This document shows positions 9,528-19,133 of a stretch of DNA of 64,000 nucleotides, one piece after another. Location of the stretch: assembly GCF_900100305.1 (NCBI RefSeq), contig NZ_FNEY01000001.1:207026-271025 (forward strand), given 5' to 3'. The position numbers were made by a program, and so were the translations under genes. The notes under the pieces were generated by a model. That model saw only the letters and a program-made list of their open reading frames with translations, was not told the DNA's origin and ran no database searches. How positions within the stretch are numbered: position 1 is the stretch's first letter; each line of letters starts with the position of its first letter. The DNA is from Paracidovorax citrulli (lineage in GTDB: Bacteria > Pseudomonadota > Gammaproteobacteria > Burkholderiales > Burkholderiaceae_C).

Positions 9528-10259
9528 ATGGGATCGAATTGGGATTGGCAGGTCTTCCTGCAGGACCCGGGGGGCGATTATCCGACCTACCTCCAGTGGA
9601 TGCTATCGGCCTGGGGCTGGACCGTGTCGGTGGCCCTGCTGGCGCTGGTGATCGCGCTGGTGGCGGGCTCGGTCATCGGCACGCTGCGCACGCTGCCGGA
9701 CAACAGGTTTCTGGTCGGCTTCGGCAACGCGTGGGTGGAACTGTTTCGCAACATCCCCCTGCTGGTGCAGATCTTCCTGTGGTACCACGTGGTGCCTGCC
9801 ATCTTCCCCGTGATGAAGAGCGTTTCCGGCTTCATCCTGGTGGTGCTGGCGCTGGGGTTCTTCACGTCGGCGCGGATCGCCGAACAGGTGCGCTCGGGCA
9901 TCCAGGCCCTGCCGCGCGGCCAGCGCTATGCCGGCATGGCGCTGGGCTTCACCACCGTGCAGTACTACCGCTACGTGCTGCTGCCCATGGCATTCCGCAT
10001 CATCCTGCCGCCGCTGACCAGCGAGACGATGAACATCTTCAAGAACTCGTCGGTGGCCTTCGCCGTGTCGGTGACCGAACTGACCATGTTCGCCATGCAG
10101 GCGCAGGAAGAAACCTCGCGCGGCATCGAAATCTATCTGGCGGTGACGGGCCTGTACGTCGTCTCGGCCTTCGCCATCAACCGCATCATGGCCTTCATCG
10201 AAAAGCGCGCGCGCGTCCCGGGCTTCATCGTCGCGGGCGGCACGGGGGGAGGCCACTGA
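9528..10259 (+). CDS. gltJ: Glutamate/aspartate ABC transporter permease
   Basis: A 243-residue inner-membrane permease of the HisMQ/GltJ family with about five helices. The motif FRNIPLLVQIFLWY and the later EQVRSGIQALPRGQ (the EAA-loop that docks to the ATPase) are clear. It forms the channel with GltK and is energised by GltL. The start at 9528 follows AAGGAA and gives MGSNWDWQVF, the usual GltJ start. Confidence 0.94.
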   Translation: MGSNWDWQVFLQDPGGDYPTYLQWMLSAWGWTVSVALLALVIALVAGSVIGTLRTLPDNRFLVGFGNAWVELFRNIPLLVQIFLWYHVVPAIFPVMKSVSGFILVVLALGFFTSARIAEQVRSGIQALPRGQRYAGMALGFTTVQYYRYVLLPMAFRIILPPLTSETMNIFKNSSVAFAVSVTELTMFAMQAQEETSRGIEIYLAVTGLYVVSAFAINRIMAFIEKRARVPGFIVAGGTGGGH

Positions 10260-10260
10260 C

Positions 10261-10953
10261 ATGATGAATCTCGACTTTTCCTTCTACAACTGGGACATCA
10301 TCAGCAAGTTCGTCGTCAAGGGCTTCTATTTCAGCGTCATGCTGACGCTGATCGCCACGATCGGCGGCATCCTGCTGGGCACCGTGCTGGCACTGATGCG
10401 CCTTTCGGGCAGGAAGTGGCTGGACGTGCCGGCCACCATCTACGTCAACGGCATGCGCAGCATCCCGCTGGTGATGGTGATCCTGTGGTTCTTCCTGCTG
10501 GTGCCGGCTTCGTTCTATGCGGCCCTGCCCGGCGGGATCGGCTCGAGCTACCGCTCGGAGTTGTCGGCCATCATCACCTTCATCGCCTTCGAGGCGGCCT
10601 ACTTCAGCGAGATCATGCGGGCCGGCATCCAGTCCATCCCGCGCGGCCAGGTGTTCGCAGGCCAGGCGCTGGGCATGACCTACGGCCAGAACATGAAGAT
10701 CGTGATCCTGCCGCAGGCGTTCCGCAACATGCTGCCGGTGCTGCTGACACAGACCATCATCCTGTTCCAGGACACGTCGCTCGTGTATGCCATCGGCGCC
10801 TACGACATGCTCAAGGGCTTCGAGACCGCCGGCAAGAACTATGGCCGCCCGATCGAGGCCTACCTGCTGGCCGCGGTCGTGTACTTCATGATGTGCTTCG
10901 CGCTCTCCTGGGCGGTGAAGCGCCTGCACCGCAAGATCGCCATCATCCGCTGA
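10261..10953 (+). CDS. gltK: Glutamate/aspartate ABC transporter permease
   Basis: A 230-residue inner-membrane permease, partner of GltJ. It carries the conserved block NGMRSIPLVMVILWFF and the cytoplasmic EAA loop MRAGIQSIPRGQVFAGQA. Begins one base after the gltJ stop, with two adjacent ATGs (10261 and 10264) and a GGGGGAGG ribosome-binding site inside the end of gltJ, so the two are co-translated. Confidence 0.94.
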   Translation: MMNLDFSFYNWDIISKFVVKGFYFSVMLTLIATIGGILLGTVLALMRLSGRKWLDVPATIYVNGMRSIPLVMVILWFFLLVPASFYAALPGGIGSSYRSELSAIITFIAFEAAYFSEIMRAGIQSIPRGQVFAGQALGMTYGQNMKIVILPQAFRNMLPVLLTQTIILFQDTSLVYAIGAYDMLKGFETAGKNYGRPIEAYLLAAVVYFMMCFALSWAVKRLHRKIAIIR

Positions 10954-10985
10954 CCCGTGCGGCAAGTGAGTGAGGAATAAAGCAA

Positions 10986-11723
10986 ATGATTGAACTCAAG
11001 AACGTTTCCAAGTGGTATGGCAGCTTCCAGGTGCTGAACGACTGCTCCACCAGCATCCGCAAGGGCGAGGTGGTGGTCGTGTGCGGCCCGTCGGGCTCGG
11101 GCAAGTCCACGCTGATCAAGACCATCAACGCGCTGGAGCCGATCCAGAAGGGCGAGATCTACGTCAACGGCGTGGCCATCCACGATCCGAAGACCAACCT
11201 GCCCAAGCTGCGCAGCCAGGTCGGCATGGTGTTCCAGCATTTCGAGCTGTTTCCCCACCTGTCGGTGACCGAGAACCTCACGATCGCGCAGATCAAGGTG
11301 CTCGGCCGCAAGGCCGACGAGGCGAAGCAGCGCGGCCTCAAGATGCTCGACCGCGTGGGCCTGTCCGCGCACAAGGACAAGTTTCCGGGCCAGCTCTCCG
11401 GCGGGCAGCAGCAGCGCGTGGCGATCGCGCGCGCGCTGTCCATGGACCCGATCGTGATGCTCTTCGACGAGCCCACTTCGGCGCTCGACCCGGAAATGGT
11501 CGGCGAGGTGCTGGACGTGATGGTCAGCCTGGCCAACGAAGGCATGACCATGATGTGCGTGACCCACGAGATGGGCTTCGCGCGCAAGGTGAGCAACCGC
11601 GTCATCTTCATGGACGTGGGCGGCAAGATCCTGGAGGACTGCTCCAAGGACGAGTTCTTCAACAACCCCGATGCGCGGCAGCCCCGCACCAAGGATTTCC
11701 TCAACAAGATCCTGCAGCATTGA
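10986..11723 (+). CDS. gltL: Glutamate/aspartate ABC transporter ATPase
   Basis: A 245-residue cytoplasmic ABC ATPase. Walker [10 protein letters not shown] is at residues 35-43, the signature LSGGQQQR near 138-145, Walker [13 protein letters not shown] near 157-168 and the H-loop in CVTHEMGFA. It closes the gltIJKL operon and is followed by a strong intrinsic terminator at 11788. Length matches the family. Confidence 0.95.
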   Translation: MIELKNVSKWYGSFQVLNDCSTSIRKGEVVVVCGPSGSGKSTLIKTINALEPIQKGEIYVNGVAIHDPKTNLPKLRSQVGMVFQHFELFPHLSVTENLTIAQIKVLGRKADEAKQRGLKMLDRVGLSAHKDKFPGQLSGGQQQRVAIARALSMDPIVMLFDEPTSALDPEMVGEVLDVMVSLANEGMTMMCVTHEMGFARKVSNRVIFMDVGGKILEDCSKDEFFNNPDARQPRTKDFLNKILQH

Positions 11724-11787
11724 GGCGTGCGCGGCGAAGCCGTGCATGGCCAAGCCATGGCGGCCGGAGCGATCCGGTCCGCGGCAG

Positions 11788-11815
11788 AAGGCGCCTCCGG
11801 GCGCCTTTTCTTTTT
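11788..11815 (+). terminator. Intrinsic terminator after gltL
   Basis: 8-bp perfect GC-rich stem AAGGCGCC / GGCGCCTT with loop TCCG, followed by TTCTTTTT. It ends the glutamate/aspartate transport operon. Confidence 0.85.
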
Positions 11816-11911
11816 CTGCAGCGGCAAGCCTTTCCTGGCCCGGGCGGTCGGGGCGTGAGCATGACGGTGCTTGCCCTGCGGGGCCAGCCACGGGATGATG
11901 GCGTGCCGGAA

Positions 11912-12346
11912 ATGCCCATGACGCCACCCCCATCCTCCTCGGACGCCTCTCCCACCTCCGCGGCGGCGCCGTCCGATGTCTCCGCCGCCACCGGGCAGGT
12001 GGTGCTCTGGCACCGCGACGCTCCGCCGCAGCCGGCCTTCGGCGCACCCTGCAATGGCTGCGGGCTGTGCTGCCTCGCGGAGCCATGTCCCCTGGGCATG
12101 GTGGTTTCACGCCGTCGCACAGGACCTTGCAAGGCCTTGCTGTGGAGTCCTGCCGCGGTTCCGGATGCCTCGGGCCGCTATGTCTGCGGCATGGTGGCGG
12201 ATCCGGCCGCGGTCACCGGCTGGCGCCGCGCCTGGGCACTGCGCTGGATAGCCCGGCTGGCCCGGCGCTGGATCGCGGCCGGGCAGGGATGCGATGCCCC
12301 GCCGCTGCACGTGGCGCCGGAGGGCTGTCCGGAACGCGGCGCGTGA
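11912..12346 (+). CDS. Small cysteine-rich protein with a CNGCGLCC cluster
   Basis: About 144 residues, function unknown. Near residue 48 it has the tight cluster CNGCGLCC followed by CPLG and later two single cysteines (in GPCKALLW and YVCGM); this spacing resembles the metal- or Fe-S-binding cluster of YkgJ-type proteins. The C-terminal part is rich in Trp/Arg. The start is uncertain: ATG at 11861, 11912 or 11918 are all in frame, and the first 40 residues are low complexity. It stands alone between the glt terminator and the Bug-type binding protein. Confidence 0.65.
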   Translation: MPMTPPPSSSDASPTSAAAPSDVSAATGQVVLWHRDAPPQPAFGAPCNGCGLCCLAEPCPLGMVVSRRRTGPCKALLWSPAAVPDASGRYVCGMVADPAAVTGWRRAWALRWIARLARRWIAAGQGCDAPPLHVAPEGCPERGA

Positions 12347-12450
12347 CGCGCGGGTGACAGTGCATCAGGGTTTGCGGCGTTGGCACGCCGGACAGGCCGC
12401 GGTGCAATAGTCCGATCCATTTCTTCCCGTTTTCTTCAGGAGTTACGTAC

Positions 12451-13413
12451 ATGCAGCGACGTCGTTGGATCCAGTGGGGTGCGGCAGCCGCTCTCGCGCC
12501 CGCCCTCTCGGCGCGGGCCCAGAGCTTTCCAGCACGCCCGGTCAAACTGGTCGTCGCTTTTCCTGCGGGCGGCCCCACCGACATCACCATGCGGGTGCTC
12601 GCCGAGAATGCATCCAAGGTGCTGGGCCAGCCGGTCATCATCGACAACAAGCCGGGAGCCGGAGGTACGCTGCCCGCGCAGATGCTGCAGTCCTCGCCGG
12701 CGGACGGCTACACGGTCGCGCAGATCCCGCTCGGGGTCTTCCGCATGCCCTACACCACGAAGATCAACTGGGATCCCGTCAAGGACATCAACTACGTGAT
12801 CAACGTGACGGGCTACGCATTCGGCGTGGTCGTCCCGACCGACTCTCCCTTCAAGACCTGGGCGGACTTCGTGGCCTACGCCAAGGCGAACCCCGGAAAG
12901 CTCAGCTACGGCTCCACCGGGGCGTTGACGAGCCCGCACCTGACGATGGAGCGGGTGGCCCAGCAGCTCGGCCTGCAACTGCTGCACGTGCCCTACAAGG
13001 GCAGCGCGGACCTCATGCAGGCCATCCTCGGCGGGCAGCTCATGGCGGCAGCCGATTCCACGGGGTTCGCGCCGCAGGTGGAGGCCGGCAAGCTGCGGGT
13101 GCTCAATACCTGGGGCGCGGAGCGGCTGGCGAAGTTCCCGGACGCGCCCACGCTCAAGGAACTGGGTATCGACATCGTGCAGAACTCGCCGTTCGGCATC
13201 GGTGCTCCGAAGGGAACGCCCCCGGACGTCGTCCGCCGGCTGCACGATGCCTTCAAGGCCGCCATGGACCAGGAGAACTACCGCAGCGCACTGGCGCGCT
13301 ACGACATGGTGCCCATCTACATGGACACGGCGGCATACCGCCAATTCGCCCAGGATACCTATTCGCGGGAAAAGGCCATCATCGAGCGTCTGGGCCTGGC
13401 CAAGCCTGCGTGA
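12451..13413 (+). CDS. Tripartite tricarboxylate transporter binding protein (Bug/TctC family)
   Basis: A 320-residue periplasmic binding protein. The N-terminus MQRRRWIQWGAAAALAPALS ending ARA looks like a Sec or Tat signal peptide (arginine-rich n-region). Bug-family blocks are clear: VKLVVAFPAGGPTDITMRV, the IIDNKPGAGG loop, and the PYKGSADLMQAILGGQ region. Such proteins are greatly expanded in Burkholderiales and usually bind carboxylates or aromatics. No tctAB genes are next to it, so it is an orphan. Ligand cannot be told. Confidence 0.92.
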   Translation: MQRRRWIQWGAAAALAPALSARAQSFPARPVKLVVAFPAGGPTDITMRVLAENASKVLGQPVIIDNKPGAGGTLPAQMLQSSPADGYTVAQIPLGVFRMPYTTKINWDPVKDINYVINVTGYAFGVVVPTDSPFKTWADFVAYAKANPGKLSYGSTGALTSPHLTMERVAQQLGLQLLHVPYKGSADLMQAILGGQLMAAADSTGFAPQVEAGKLRVLNTWGAERLAKFPDAPTLKELGIDIVQNSPFGIGAPKGTPPDVVRRLHDAFKAAMDQENYRSALARYDMVPIYMDTAAYRQFAQDTYSREKAIIERLGLAKPA

Positions 13414-13449
13414 TCCGAAGCGGTCTCCGCCGGGGCCCGGCCGCGGAGC

Positions 13450-14355
13450 TCAGGCGGTGGCCCTGCCGGCCTGTAGTATCGCGCGCGCCACTTCGGCGAA
13501 GCCGGCACCGCGCTCCGCGCGCGTGACGTGGCGCGGCCGATGCACCAGCTGCGAGACGAACCGGGCGATGTTGGCCACGCCCACGCTGTGCGGAAAGGCT
13601 TCGAACATCTTCTGGTCGTTGGTGGAGTCGCCCACGTAGACCCAGCGGCCGATCTCGTCGTCCAGCACGCGGCCGAAGAGTTCACGAACGATCCAGCGCG
13701 CGCCGACGAGCTTGTCGTGGTCGCCGTACCAGCCATTGATGTGGATGCTGCTCACCGTGGCGTGCATGCCTGCGGCGCGCATGCGCTGCACGACGGCATC
13801 GATGGTTTCCTGGGGCAGGTGCGTGAATTCGCTGTGGTCGATGGCGATGTCGCATTCCCGTCCCGCGGAGTCCGTGGCCCGCCGTGCTCCCGGCACCTCG
13901 TGTTCGATCCGTGCAAGCACCTGCTGCATGCGCGCATATTGCACCGCGCGCGTGGCGGCGTCCTGCTGGTAGAGCTTGCACAGCGCCGGCCCGCCCGGGC
14001 CCGCGGGATGCACCACCACGGCGCCTTCTCCGCAGGGGGTGGGGGCTTCCTCCGCGTCCGCTCCGGCCACGCGCACCATGGCGACAGCGCCGTTCTCCGC
14101 CACGATCGCATTCACCGGCCAGGAGGCCGCGAACGGCTCGCTCCATCCCGCTGGACGGCCTGTGACGGGGATCACCGCGAGCCCGGCATGCCGCAGCGCC
14201 TGTAGCGCGTCCAGTGCATCGGCGGTGATGGCGCCGTCGGTGGTCAGCGTGTCGTCGATGTCGGTGAAGACGCCGATCAGGTCACCGGGCGCGTGCCAGA
14301 GGGCCAGCGGCTGCAGGCCTGCTGGAGAAAGGGAAGGCGCGTCGGAGTGGGGCAT
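13450..14355 (-). CDS. HAD-superfamily IIB sugar-phosphatase-like hydrolase
   Basis: About 301 residues. Motif I FTDIDDTLTT supplies the catalytic Asp pair; motif II is the VTGRP segment; the type-IIB cap follows; motif IV GDSTNDQKMF carries the Mg-binding acid residues. The pattern resembles mannosyl-3-phosphoglycerate or sucrose phosphatases, but the substrate cannot be fixed. The start at 14355 (MPHSDAPS) leaves about 30 low-complexity residues before the fold. Convergent with the Bug gene and upstream-adjacent to the glycosyltransferase cluster on the same strand, with a gap of about 100 bases. Confidence 0.85.
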   Translation of the reverse strand: MPHSDAPSLSPAGLQPLALWHAPGDLIGVFTDIDDTLTTDGAITADALDALQALRHAGLAVIPVTGRPAGWSEPFAASWPVNAIVAENGAVAMVRVAGADAEEAPTPCGEGAVVVHPAGPGGPALCKLYQQDAATRAVQYARMQQVLARIEHEVPGARRATDSAGRECDIAIDHSEFTHLPQETIDAVVQRMRAAGMHATVSSIHINGWYGDHDKLVGARWIVRELFGRVLDDEIGRWVYVGDSTNDQKMFEAFPHSVGVANIARFVSQLVHRPRHVTRAERGAGFAEVARAILQAGRATA

Positions 14356-14458
14356 CTGGGATGGTGGGGTGTACGGGAGCGGAGAAGAGACATGACGGCC
14401 CCGTTCGCTGGCGGCAGCGTCATGCCCTCGCGGGACGCGGCCCTGCCGGGCCGGCGGT

Positions 14459-16243
14459 TCAGGGGGGAAAAGCCCGGGGTCCGTAGTAGTGGCCGGGACT
14501 CGCCTGGTAGAGCCCGATGCCATCGAAGCGCATCAGCGTGCCTTCGCGGCATTCGAACCGCAACTGGAATTTCCGCTCATGGTCTTCAGGCAGCAGTACC
14601 TGCGCGATACCCCAGTTGATGTCCTGGCCCTCGCGCAGACCGTTCAATCCGATGGAGACGGATCTGGTCGCTCCGCCTGCATCCGACTGGATGAGCCAGG
14701 CCCGGCTGCACCGGCCCTCGAAACGTGGCATGCCCAGGTGGAGGTAGGTGATCCAGTGCTGCGGCGCAGGCTTCTTCGGGTTCCACTCCAGCAAGGCACT
14801 GCCTGCAAGCATGCGTGCCTCGGCCTGGAACGGATCACCGCTCCAGCCCTCCGTGCGCAGCTCGCCTGCCTGGGCCCGGGCGATGGGAACGGCCGGAATG
14901 AGGCTGAAATCAGGGAGCAGGGGCCGGCTGTGGCGCTGGTGGTAGATGCCGATCGCAATGCCTCCCGCGATGACCACCACGGCGCAGGCGGTTGCCGCTG
15001 CCGGCCGTTGCCGTCGCAGGATCCAGGCAATGCCCTGGGCCGCCAGCAGCACCAGCAGGATGTCCAGTGCGCTGATGCTGTAGCGTGGGTTGTAGAGCAC
15101 GGGGACATGTACTGCGCACTGGTACGCCGCTGCCCCGCCCACCATCCAGCCCATGGGATGGCGGCGCAGGCCCCAGACTCCGAGGGCCGACAACACCACC
15201 AGCGCCACGCGCCATGCCCGGTCGTTCATCACCGTGTGCGGGTTCAGATGCGCCCGGCTGAAGAAAAGCACGGCACCCAGCTTGCGCACATACATCTTCA
15301 GAAGCACTGTCGTGGGCAGGTCCTGCAGCATGGTCCTGGCGACTGCCATGAGGCGGCGGTCGCCTTCCATGCTGAGATGCGACTGCTGGCCGAGGACGGT
15401 CACTTCGTCGTGCCCCAGGCCGAAGAAGGGTGGTTCGTAGCCGGACAGCACCGGATTGCTGCCGAAGTAGAGGGCCGCGCCACTGCCTGTCGCCACCATC
15501 GGGCGGCCGAAGACGTCGTTCTGCCGCAGGACGTAGGTACCGACCAGTGCGGTCGCCAGCAGGTGGATGGCCGCGAAGCGCAGCGCCGCGCCGCGCATTC
15601 CACCGTGCATGCGCCACGCCGCCAGCAGAAAAACCAGGGCGGCGAACGGCAGCCAGTACATGTAGGTGGCCCGTGTCAGCGTGGCCGCGGCAAGCGCCAG
15701 GCCTGCAAGGAGCACTACGCCCGCCTGGAGCAGGCGAGCGCGTGGACCCCGCCAATCCTGGGCTGCGCAGCTCGATGCCCACAGCCAGACGGCCACGAGG
15801 AAGATGAACGGGGACTCGCCCAGCAGCGTGCCACCCGCCTCCACCAGCATGTGCGGAAGCGCATACAGCCAGCCGGCCGCCACCGCGGCGATACGTCCGC
15901 CGATCCTGTGCGCGGCATCGAAGGCCAGGGCCAGTGCCGCCAGGGAAATGGCGAGGTTCGCGGACTTGATGAGCACCGGGTCTGCACCGGCCAGCGCCAT
16001 GTACACCACGGTGCCGGGAGCGACCTTGTAGGAGTCCGCGGTGCTGAAAACACGGGCACCTTCTTCCAGTAGCTGCCGCGCCAGGGGCAGGTAGGTATGC
16101 AGGGAGTCGAAGGGGATTTCCGTCTGGACCAGCACGCCGACCATGCGTGCCGCATAGAGGATCATCGGCAGCACCAGGCCGCAGAATATCCAGGGCAGTG
16201 TGGGCGATGCATCTTCTGCGGGCGCCGGGACCGCGGAAGACAT
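14459..16243 (-). CDS. Membrane GT-C-type glycosyltransferase with C-terminal soluble domain
   Basis: A 594-residue polytopic protein. About 11 hydrophobic helices occupy residues 15-440 and a soluble domain fills the last 150. The first extracytoplasmic loop has the acidic segment PFDSLHTYLP, in the position where GT-C enzymes (ArnT/PMT-like) keep the catalytic acid. It would transfer a sugar from a polyprenyl-phosphate donor on the periplasmic side. It lies 5 bases after the DPM1-like GT2 gene, which would make that donor, so the pair fits a lipid-linked glycosylation pathway. The family call is inferred from topology and context; no close characterised relative is recognised. Confidence 0.7.
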   Translation of the reverse strand: MSSAVPAPAEDASPTLPWIFCGLVLPMILYAARMVGVLVQTEIPFDSLHTYLPLARQLLEEGARVFSTADSYKVAPGTVVYMALAGADPVLIKSANLAISLAALALAFDAAHRIGGRIAAVAAGWLYALPHMLVEAGGTLLGESPFIFLVAVWLWASSCAAQDWRGPRARLLQAGVVLLAGLALAAATLTRATYMYWLPFAALVFLLAAWRMHGGMRGAALRFAAIHLLATALVGTYVLRQNDVFGRPMVATGSGAALYFGSNPVLSGYEPPFFGLGHDEVTVLGQQSHLSMEGDRRLMAVARTMLQDLPTTVLLKMYVRKLGAVLFFSRAHLNPHTVMNDRAWRVALVVLSALGVWGLRRHPMGWMVGGAAAYQCAVHVPVLYNPRYSISALDILLVLLAAQGIAWILRRQRPAAATACAVVVIAGGIAIGIYHQRHSRPLLPDFSLIPAVPIARAQAGELRTEGWSGDPFQAEARMLAGSALLEWNPKKPAPQHWITYLHLGMPRFEGRCSRAWLIQSDAGGATRSVSIGLNGLREGQDINWGIAQVLLPEDHERKFQLRFECREGTLMRFDGIGLYQASPGHYYGPRAFPP

Positions 16244-16248
16244 GCGCG

Positions 16249-17265
16249 TCACGGCAGGGCCTCGGGATGGCGGGCCATACCCGGCTCGCGCTCGTCCGCC
16301 AGTTGCGGGCTCAGTGGTTCCGTCGGCACGCTGCTCACGTCGTGGTGCAGGAAGGCCACCAGGAACTGGATACCCACCATGACGGGAAGCGCGGCCAGCA
16401 TGACCGTGCCGCTGGTGGCCGGCTGGTCTCCCAGGGCGCTGTGGATCCATTGCCGCGCGCCGAAAAGACTGCCCCAGGCCAGCAGCAGCAACCCGAAGAT
16501 GCTGTAGATCGAACCTGCGTTGAAGTCGCGCACGAAATAGCTGTAGGCGTAGCGGCGCAGGAGCCGGGAGGCGTGCTTCTTCAGGAATTCCGGCAGCACG
16601 CTGCCGATCTTCAGATTCGACTCCTCGTCCGCGTACACGGAATCCATCGGCACGTCGCGCACGACGGCGCGCAGCGTGTTGAGGCGGAACAGCATGTCCG
16701 TCTCGAAGAAGTAGCGCCGCTCGAGCTTGTCGAGCGGCAGCTCCCTGAGCACGCTGGTATGGACTGCGGTGTACCCGTTCGTCGGGTCCATGATGGTCCA
16801 GTAACCGCAGCTCAGCTTGGTCATGAACGACAGCACCGCATTGCCGAAAAGCCGCACCGGGGGCATGCCGCGCACCGATTCCGGCCGGAAGAAACGATTG
16901 CCTTTAGTGTAGTCGGCGCGGCCCGCGATGATCGGGCGCACGAACTGCGGCAACAGGGCCGGGTCCATCTGCCCGTCACCGTCGATCTTCACCACGATGT
17001 CCATGCCGTCGGCGATCGCCTGCTGATAGGCCGTCACGACCGCTCCTCCGACACCCCGGTTTTCCGGATTGAAGAGCACCTGCACGCGGGGGTCGGTGCA
17101 GTTCGCCTGGATGAAGGCTCCACTGCCCTCGGGGCATGCATCGTCCACCGCATAGATGCGCGCCACCGACGCCGGTACCGCGCGGATCACCTCCAGCACG
17201 TGCTGGGTCACCTTGTAGCAGGGAATCGCCACCGCGATGGACATCGTGCTGCGTGCCTGCGTCAT
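16249..17265 (-). CDS. GT2 glycosyltransferase, polyprenyl-phosphate sugar synthase type
   Basis: A 338-residue enzyme. The N-terminal GT-A domain begins IAVAIPCYKVTQHV and contains AVDDACPEGSG and the metal-binding KIDGDGQMDP (DXD-like). Two C-terminal hydrophobic helices near residues 245-315 anchor it. This matches DPM1/ArnC/GtrB proteins that move a sugar from a nucleotide donor to polyprenyl phosphate on the cytoplasmic face. It overlaps the upstream ArnE-like gene by 4 bases and is followed 5 bases later by a GT-C protein. The sugar is not predictable. Confidence 0.88.
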   Translation of the reverse strand: MTQARSTMSIAVAIPCYKVTQHVLEVIRAVPASVARIYAVDDACPEGSGAFIQANCTDPRVQVLFNPENRGVGGAVVTAYQQAIADGMDIVVKIDGDGQMDPALLPQFVRPIIAGRADYTKGNRFFRPESVRGMPPVRLFGNAVLSFMTKLSCGYWTIMDPTNGYTAVHTSVLRELPLDKLERRYFFETDMLFRLNTLRAVVRDVPMDSVYADEESNLKIGSVLPEFLKKHASRLLRRYAYSYFVRDFNAGSIYSIFGLLLLAWGSLFGARQWIHSALGDQPATSGTVMLAALPVMVGIQFLVAFLHHDVSSVPTEPLSPQLADEREPGMARHPEALP

Positions 17266-17615
17266 GCCCCGGCCCTCCCGGCCACGGCGATGCCGGCGAG
17301 AATCAATGCGCCGCCGACGAACGTCTGCAGGTGCAGCGGTTCGCCGAGGAACAGCCAGCCCATGGTGGGGACGAGCAGGAAGGCGAGCCCCATGAAGGGG
17401 TAGGCCAGGTGCAGCGGCGCGCTGCGCAGCACCCAGATCCAGAGCAGGGTGGTCACACCGTACAGCGCCAGCGCCACGATCAGCCAGCCATTGAAAAGCC
17501 AGTCGGTCAAGGCCGGCTGGGGCGGCAGGAGCATCGCCGCCTTCTTGAAGAGAAGCTGCCCGACGGAAATGCCGAACACGCACAGAAGCGTCAGGAGGGT
17601 GAGTAGCAGCGACAT
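17262..17615 (-). CDS. Small EamA/ArnE-like membrane transporter
   Basis: A 117-residue protein with four transmembrane helices, like the small multidrug resistance and ArnE/ArnF families. The block PLHLAYPFMGLAFLLVPTMG followed by FLGEPL matches the EamA/SMR C-terminal half. In ArnEF-type systems such proteins flip a polyprenyl-linked sugar across the membrane, which fits its 4-base overlap with the polyprenyl-sugar synthase gene. Start ATG at 17615 (MSLLLTLLTLL). Role inferred from context. Confidence 0.82.
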   Translation of the reverse strand: MSLLLTLLTLLCVFGISVGQLLFKKAAMLLPPQPALTDWLFNGWLIVALALYGVTTLLWIWVLRSAPLHLAYPFMGLAFLLVPTMGWLFLGEPLHLQTFVGGALILAGIAVAGRAGA

Positions 17616-17726
17616 GGGGCGACAGATGGTGGAAAAAGAGGATCGTTCGAGAGAAGCGGCCTTCGATCGCCTGCCCCGGGGCATTCCGTGCCGGGCGTGG
17701 AGGCGTGCGTGGCCGCCAGGTGGCTC

Positions 17727-19133
17727 TCACGCACTGCACGCCTTCCCGCCGCTCCGTGGAAGCCGTTGTGCCAGGAGCATGGGCAGGAGGGGCAGGGCGA
17801 TCATGAAGAACGGAAGCAGGTACCGGTATTCTCCCGCAATGGAGAAGATGAAGATCGCTCCCAGCTGGACGACCATGGGGATCGATGTGATCAGCAGGGG
17901 ACCGTCGCGGCGCCGGATTCCCTTGAGCAACGCATAGATCACCAGCGCGATGCCGAGGAACGGCGTCCATAGCAGCCAGCGCCAGCGCCAGCTGAATTCG
18001 TAGATGTCCGTTGCCACCTTCTCGGCTTCCGACAACTGGAAGAGCCGGTAGGTGGACTCGGTGTCGAGCTGCCTCAGGACGATCTGTGCATACACGTGCC
18101 CGGGCATTCCGCCCATTGCAAAGGCGGAGACGAAGAAGATGTTGACGCGGCTTCCCAGGAACTTGGGCACGTTCTGCCACAGGTTGTACCGGAAGAAGTC
18201 TTTCACCACCGCGTCGCGGTCGGCTTTGGCCATTCCGGACACCCTGGGACCCTTCTCCGCGAACTGCAGCGGATCCCAGTAGTCGGGATCGTAGTAATCC
18301 AGGTAGGTCTGCAGCGGCTTGTATTTCTCGAGGATTTCGACCGTGCCGGGCAACACCCGCGGTTGCGAGATCCAGAGATTCATGGGACGGGGTTGCAGGA
18401 AGTTGACGGTTTCGTAGATCGCCAGGGGATAGAGCACCCCGTGTCCTGCGGACTTGTGCGCCTGGGAGGCGCCGACCATCAATGTGCACCACGCGAGGAC
18501 GATGGCGCCCAGCCAGCGGCGCCGGCCCTTGTCCACCATCAGCACCAGCATCCCGACCGGCACCAGGAAGATGATGCCGTTGGGCCTTGCGAATGCCGCG
18601 AACGGCAGGGTCAGCGCGATCATGGCCAGGGAGGCCTTGCTCAGTCTGCGGTGCCGGGCGCTGAGCCAGATTTCGAAGGTCAGGCCCGCCACCGCGACGG
18701 AGTAGATGCCATCCGGATAGAGCGTCTCGATGAAGAAGACGGTATGCGGCGCCAGCGCCACGAAGACGAGCAGAAAGGCGGTGGTCTTCCGGAAACCCTG
18801 GGCCCAGGACCAGGCCAGGATGCGCGAGAAAACCACGGCGCATATCAGCGTGAGCACCGCGATGGGCACTTCCACCCTGTGGCCGGGCTCGTAGAAGATC
18901 TTGACGAAGTAGTACCAGAAGACGGGTTTCCCGGACCTCATGTTCACCGGATCCTGGACTTCCAGCAGGATCCCCAGGCTGTCTTCGCCGAGGACGCCAG
19001 GCCAGAATATCAGCAGCCAGACGGCGTAGTACACCGTCAGCAATGCGAGGATCGCCGCGAAAGGGCGCCCGCCGGAGGCCGGGCTGGGAGCCGGTGCGCC
19101 GGCGAGCGTCCGGGCTGGGTAGTTCTCAGGCAT
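17727..19133 (-). CDS. Polytopic membrane protein, probable GT-C glycosyltransferase
   Basis: A 468-residue membrane protein with about 11 helices. The loop after helix 1 has GVLGEDSLGILLEVQ, an acid pair where GT-C enzymes hold their catalytic residue, and a long loop in the middle (around residues 235-330) is rich in Tyr/Asp/Trp. It is first in the glycosylation cluster; its ATG lies 8 bases inside the end of prfC, so it may be expressed by read-through from prfC. It is a different protein from the 14459 gene, suggesting two sugar-transfer steps. No close named homologue is recognised. Confidence 0.65.
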   Translation of the reverse strand: MPENYPARTLAGAPAPSPASGGRPFAAILALLTVYYAVWLLIFWPGVLGEDSLGILLEVQDPVNMRSGKPVFWYYFVKIFYEPGHRVEVPIAVLTLICAVVFSRILAWSWAQGFRKTTAFLLVFVALAPHTVFFIETLYPDGIYSVAVAGLTFEIWLSARHRRLSKASLAMIALTLPFAAFARPNGIIFLVPVGMLVLMVDKGRRRWLGAIVLAWCTLMVGASQAHKSAGHGVLYPLAIYETVNFLQPRPMNLWISQPRVLPGTVEILEKYKPLQTYLDYYDPDYWDPLQFAEKGPRVSGMAKADRDAVVKDFFRYNLWQNVPKFLGSRVNIFFVSAFAMGGMPGHVYAQIVLRQLDTESTYRLFQLSEAEKVATDIYEFSWRWRWLLWTPFLGIALVIYALLKGIRRRDGPLLITSIPMVVQLGAIFIFSIAGEYRYLLPFFMIALPLLPMLLAQRLPRSGGKACSA

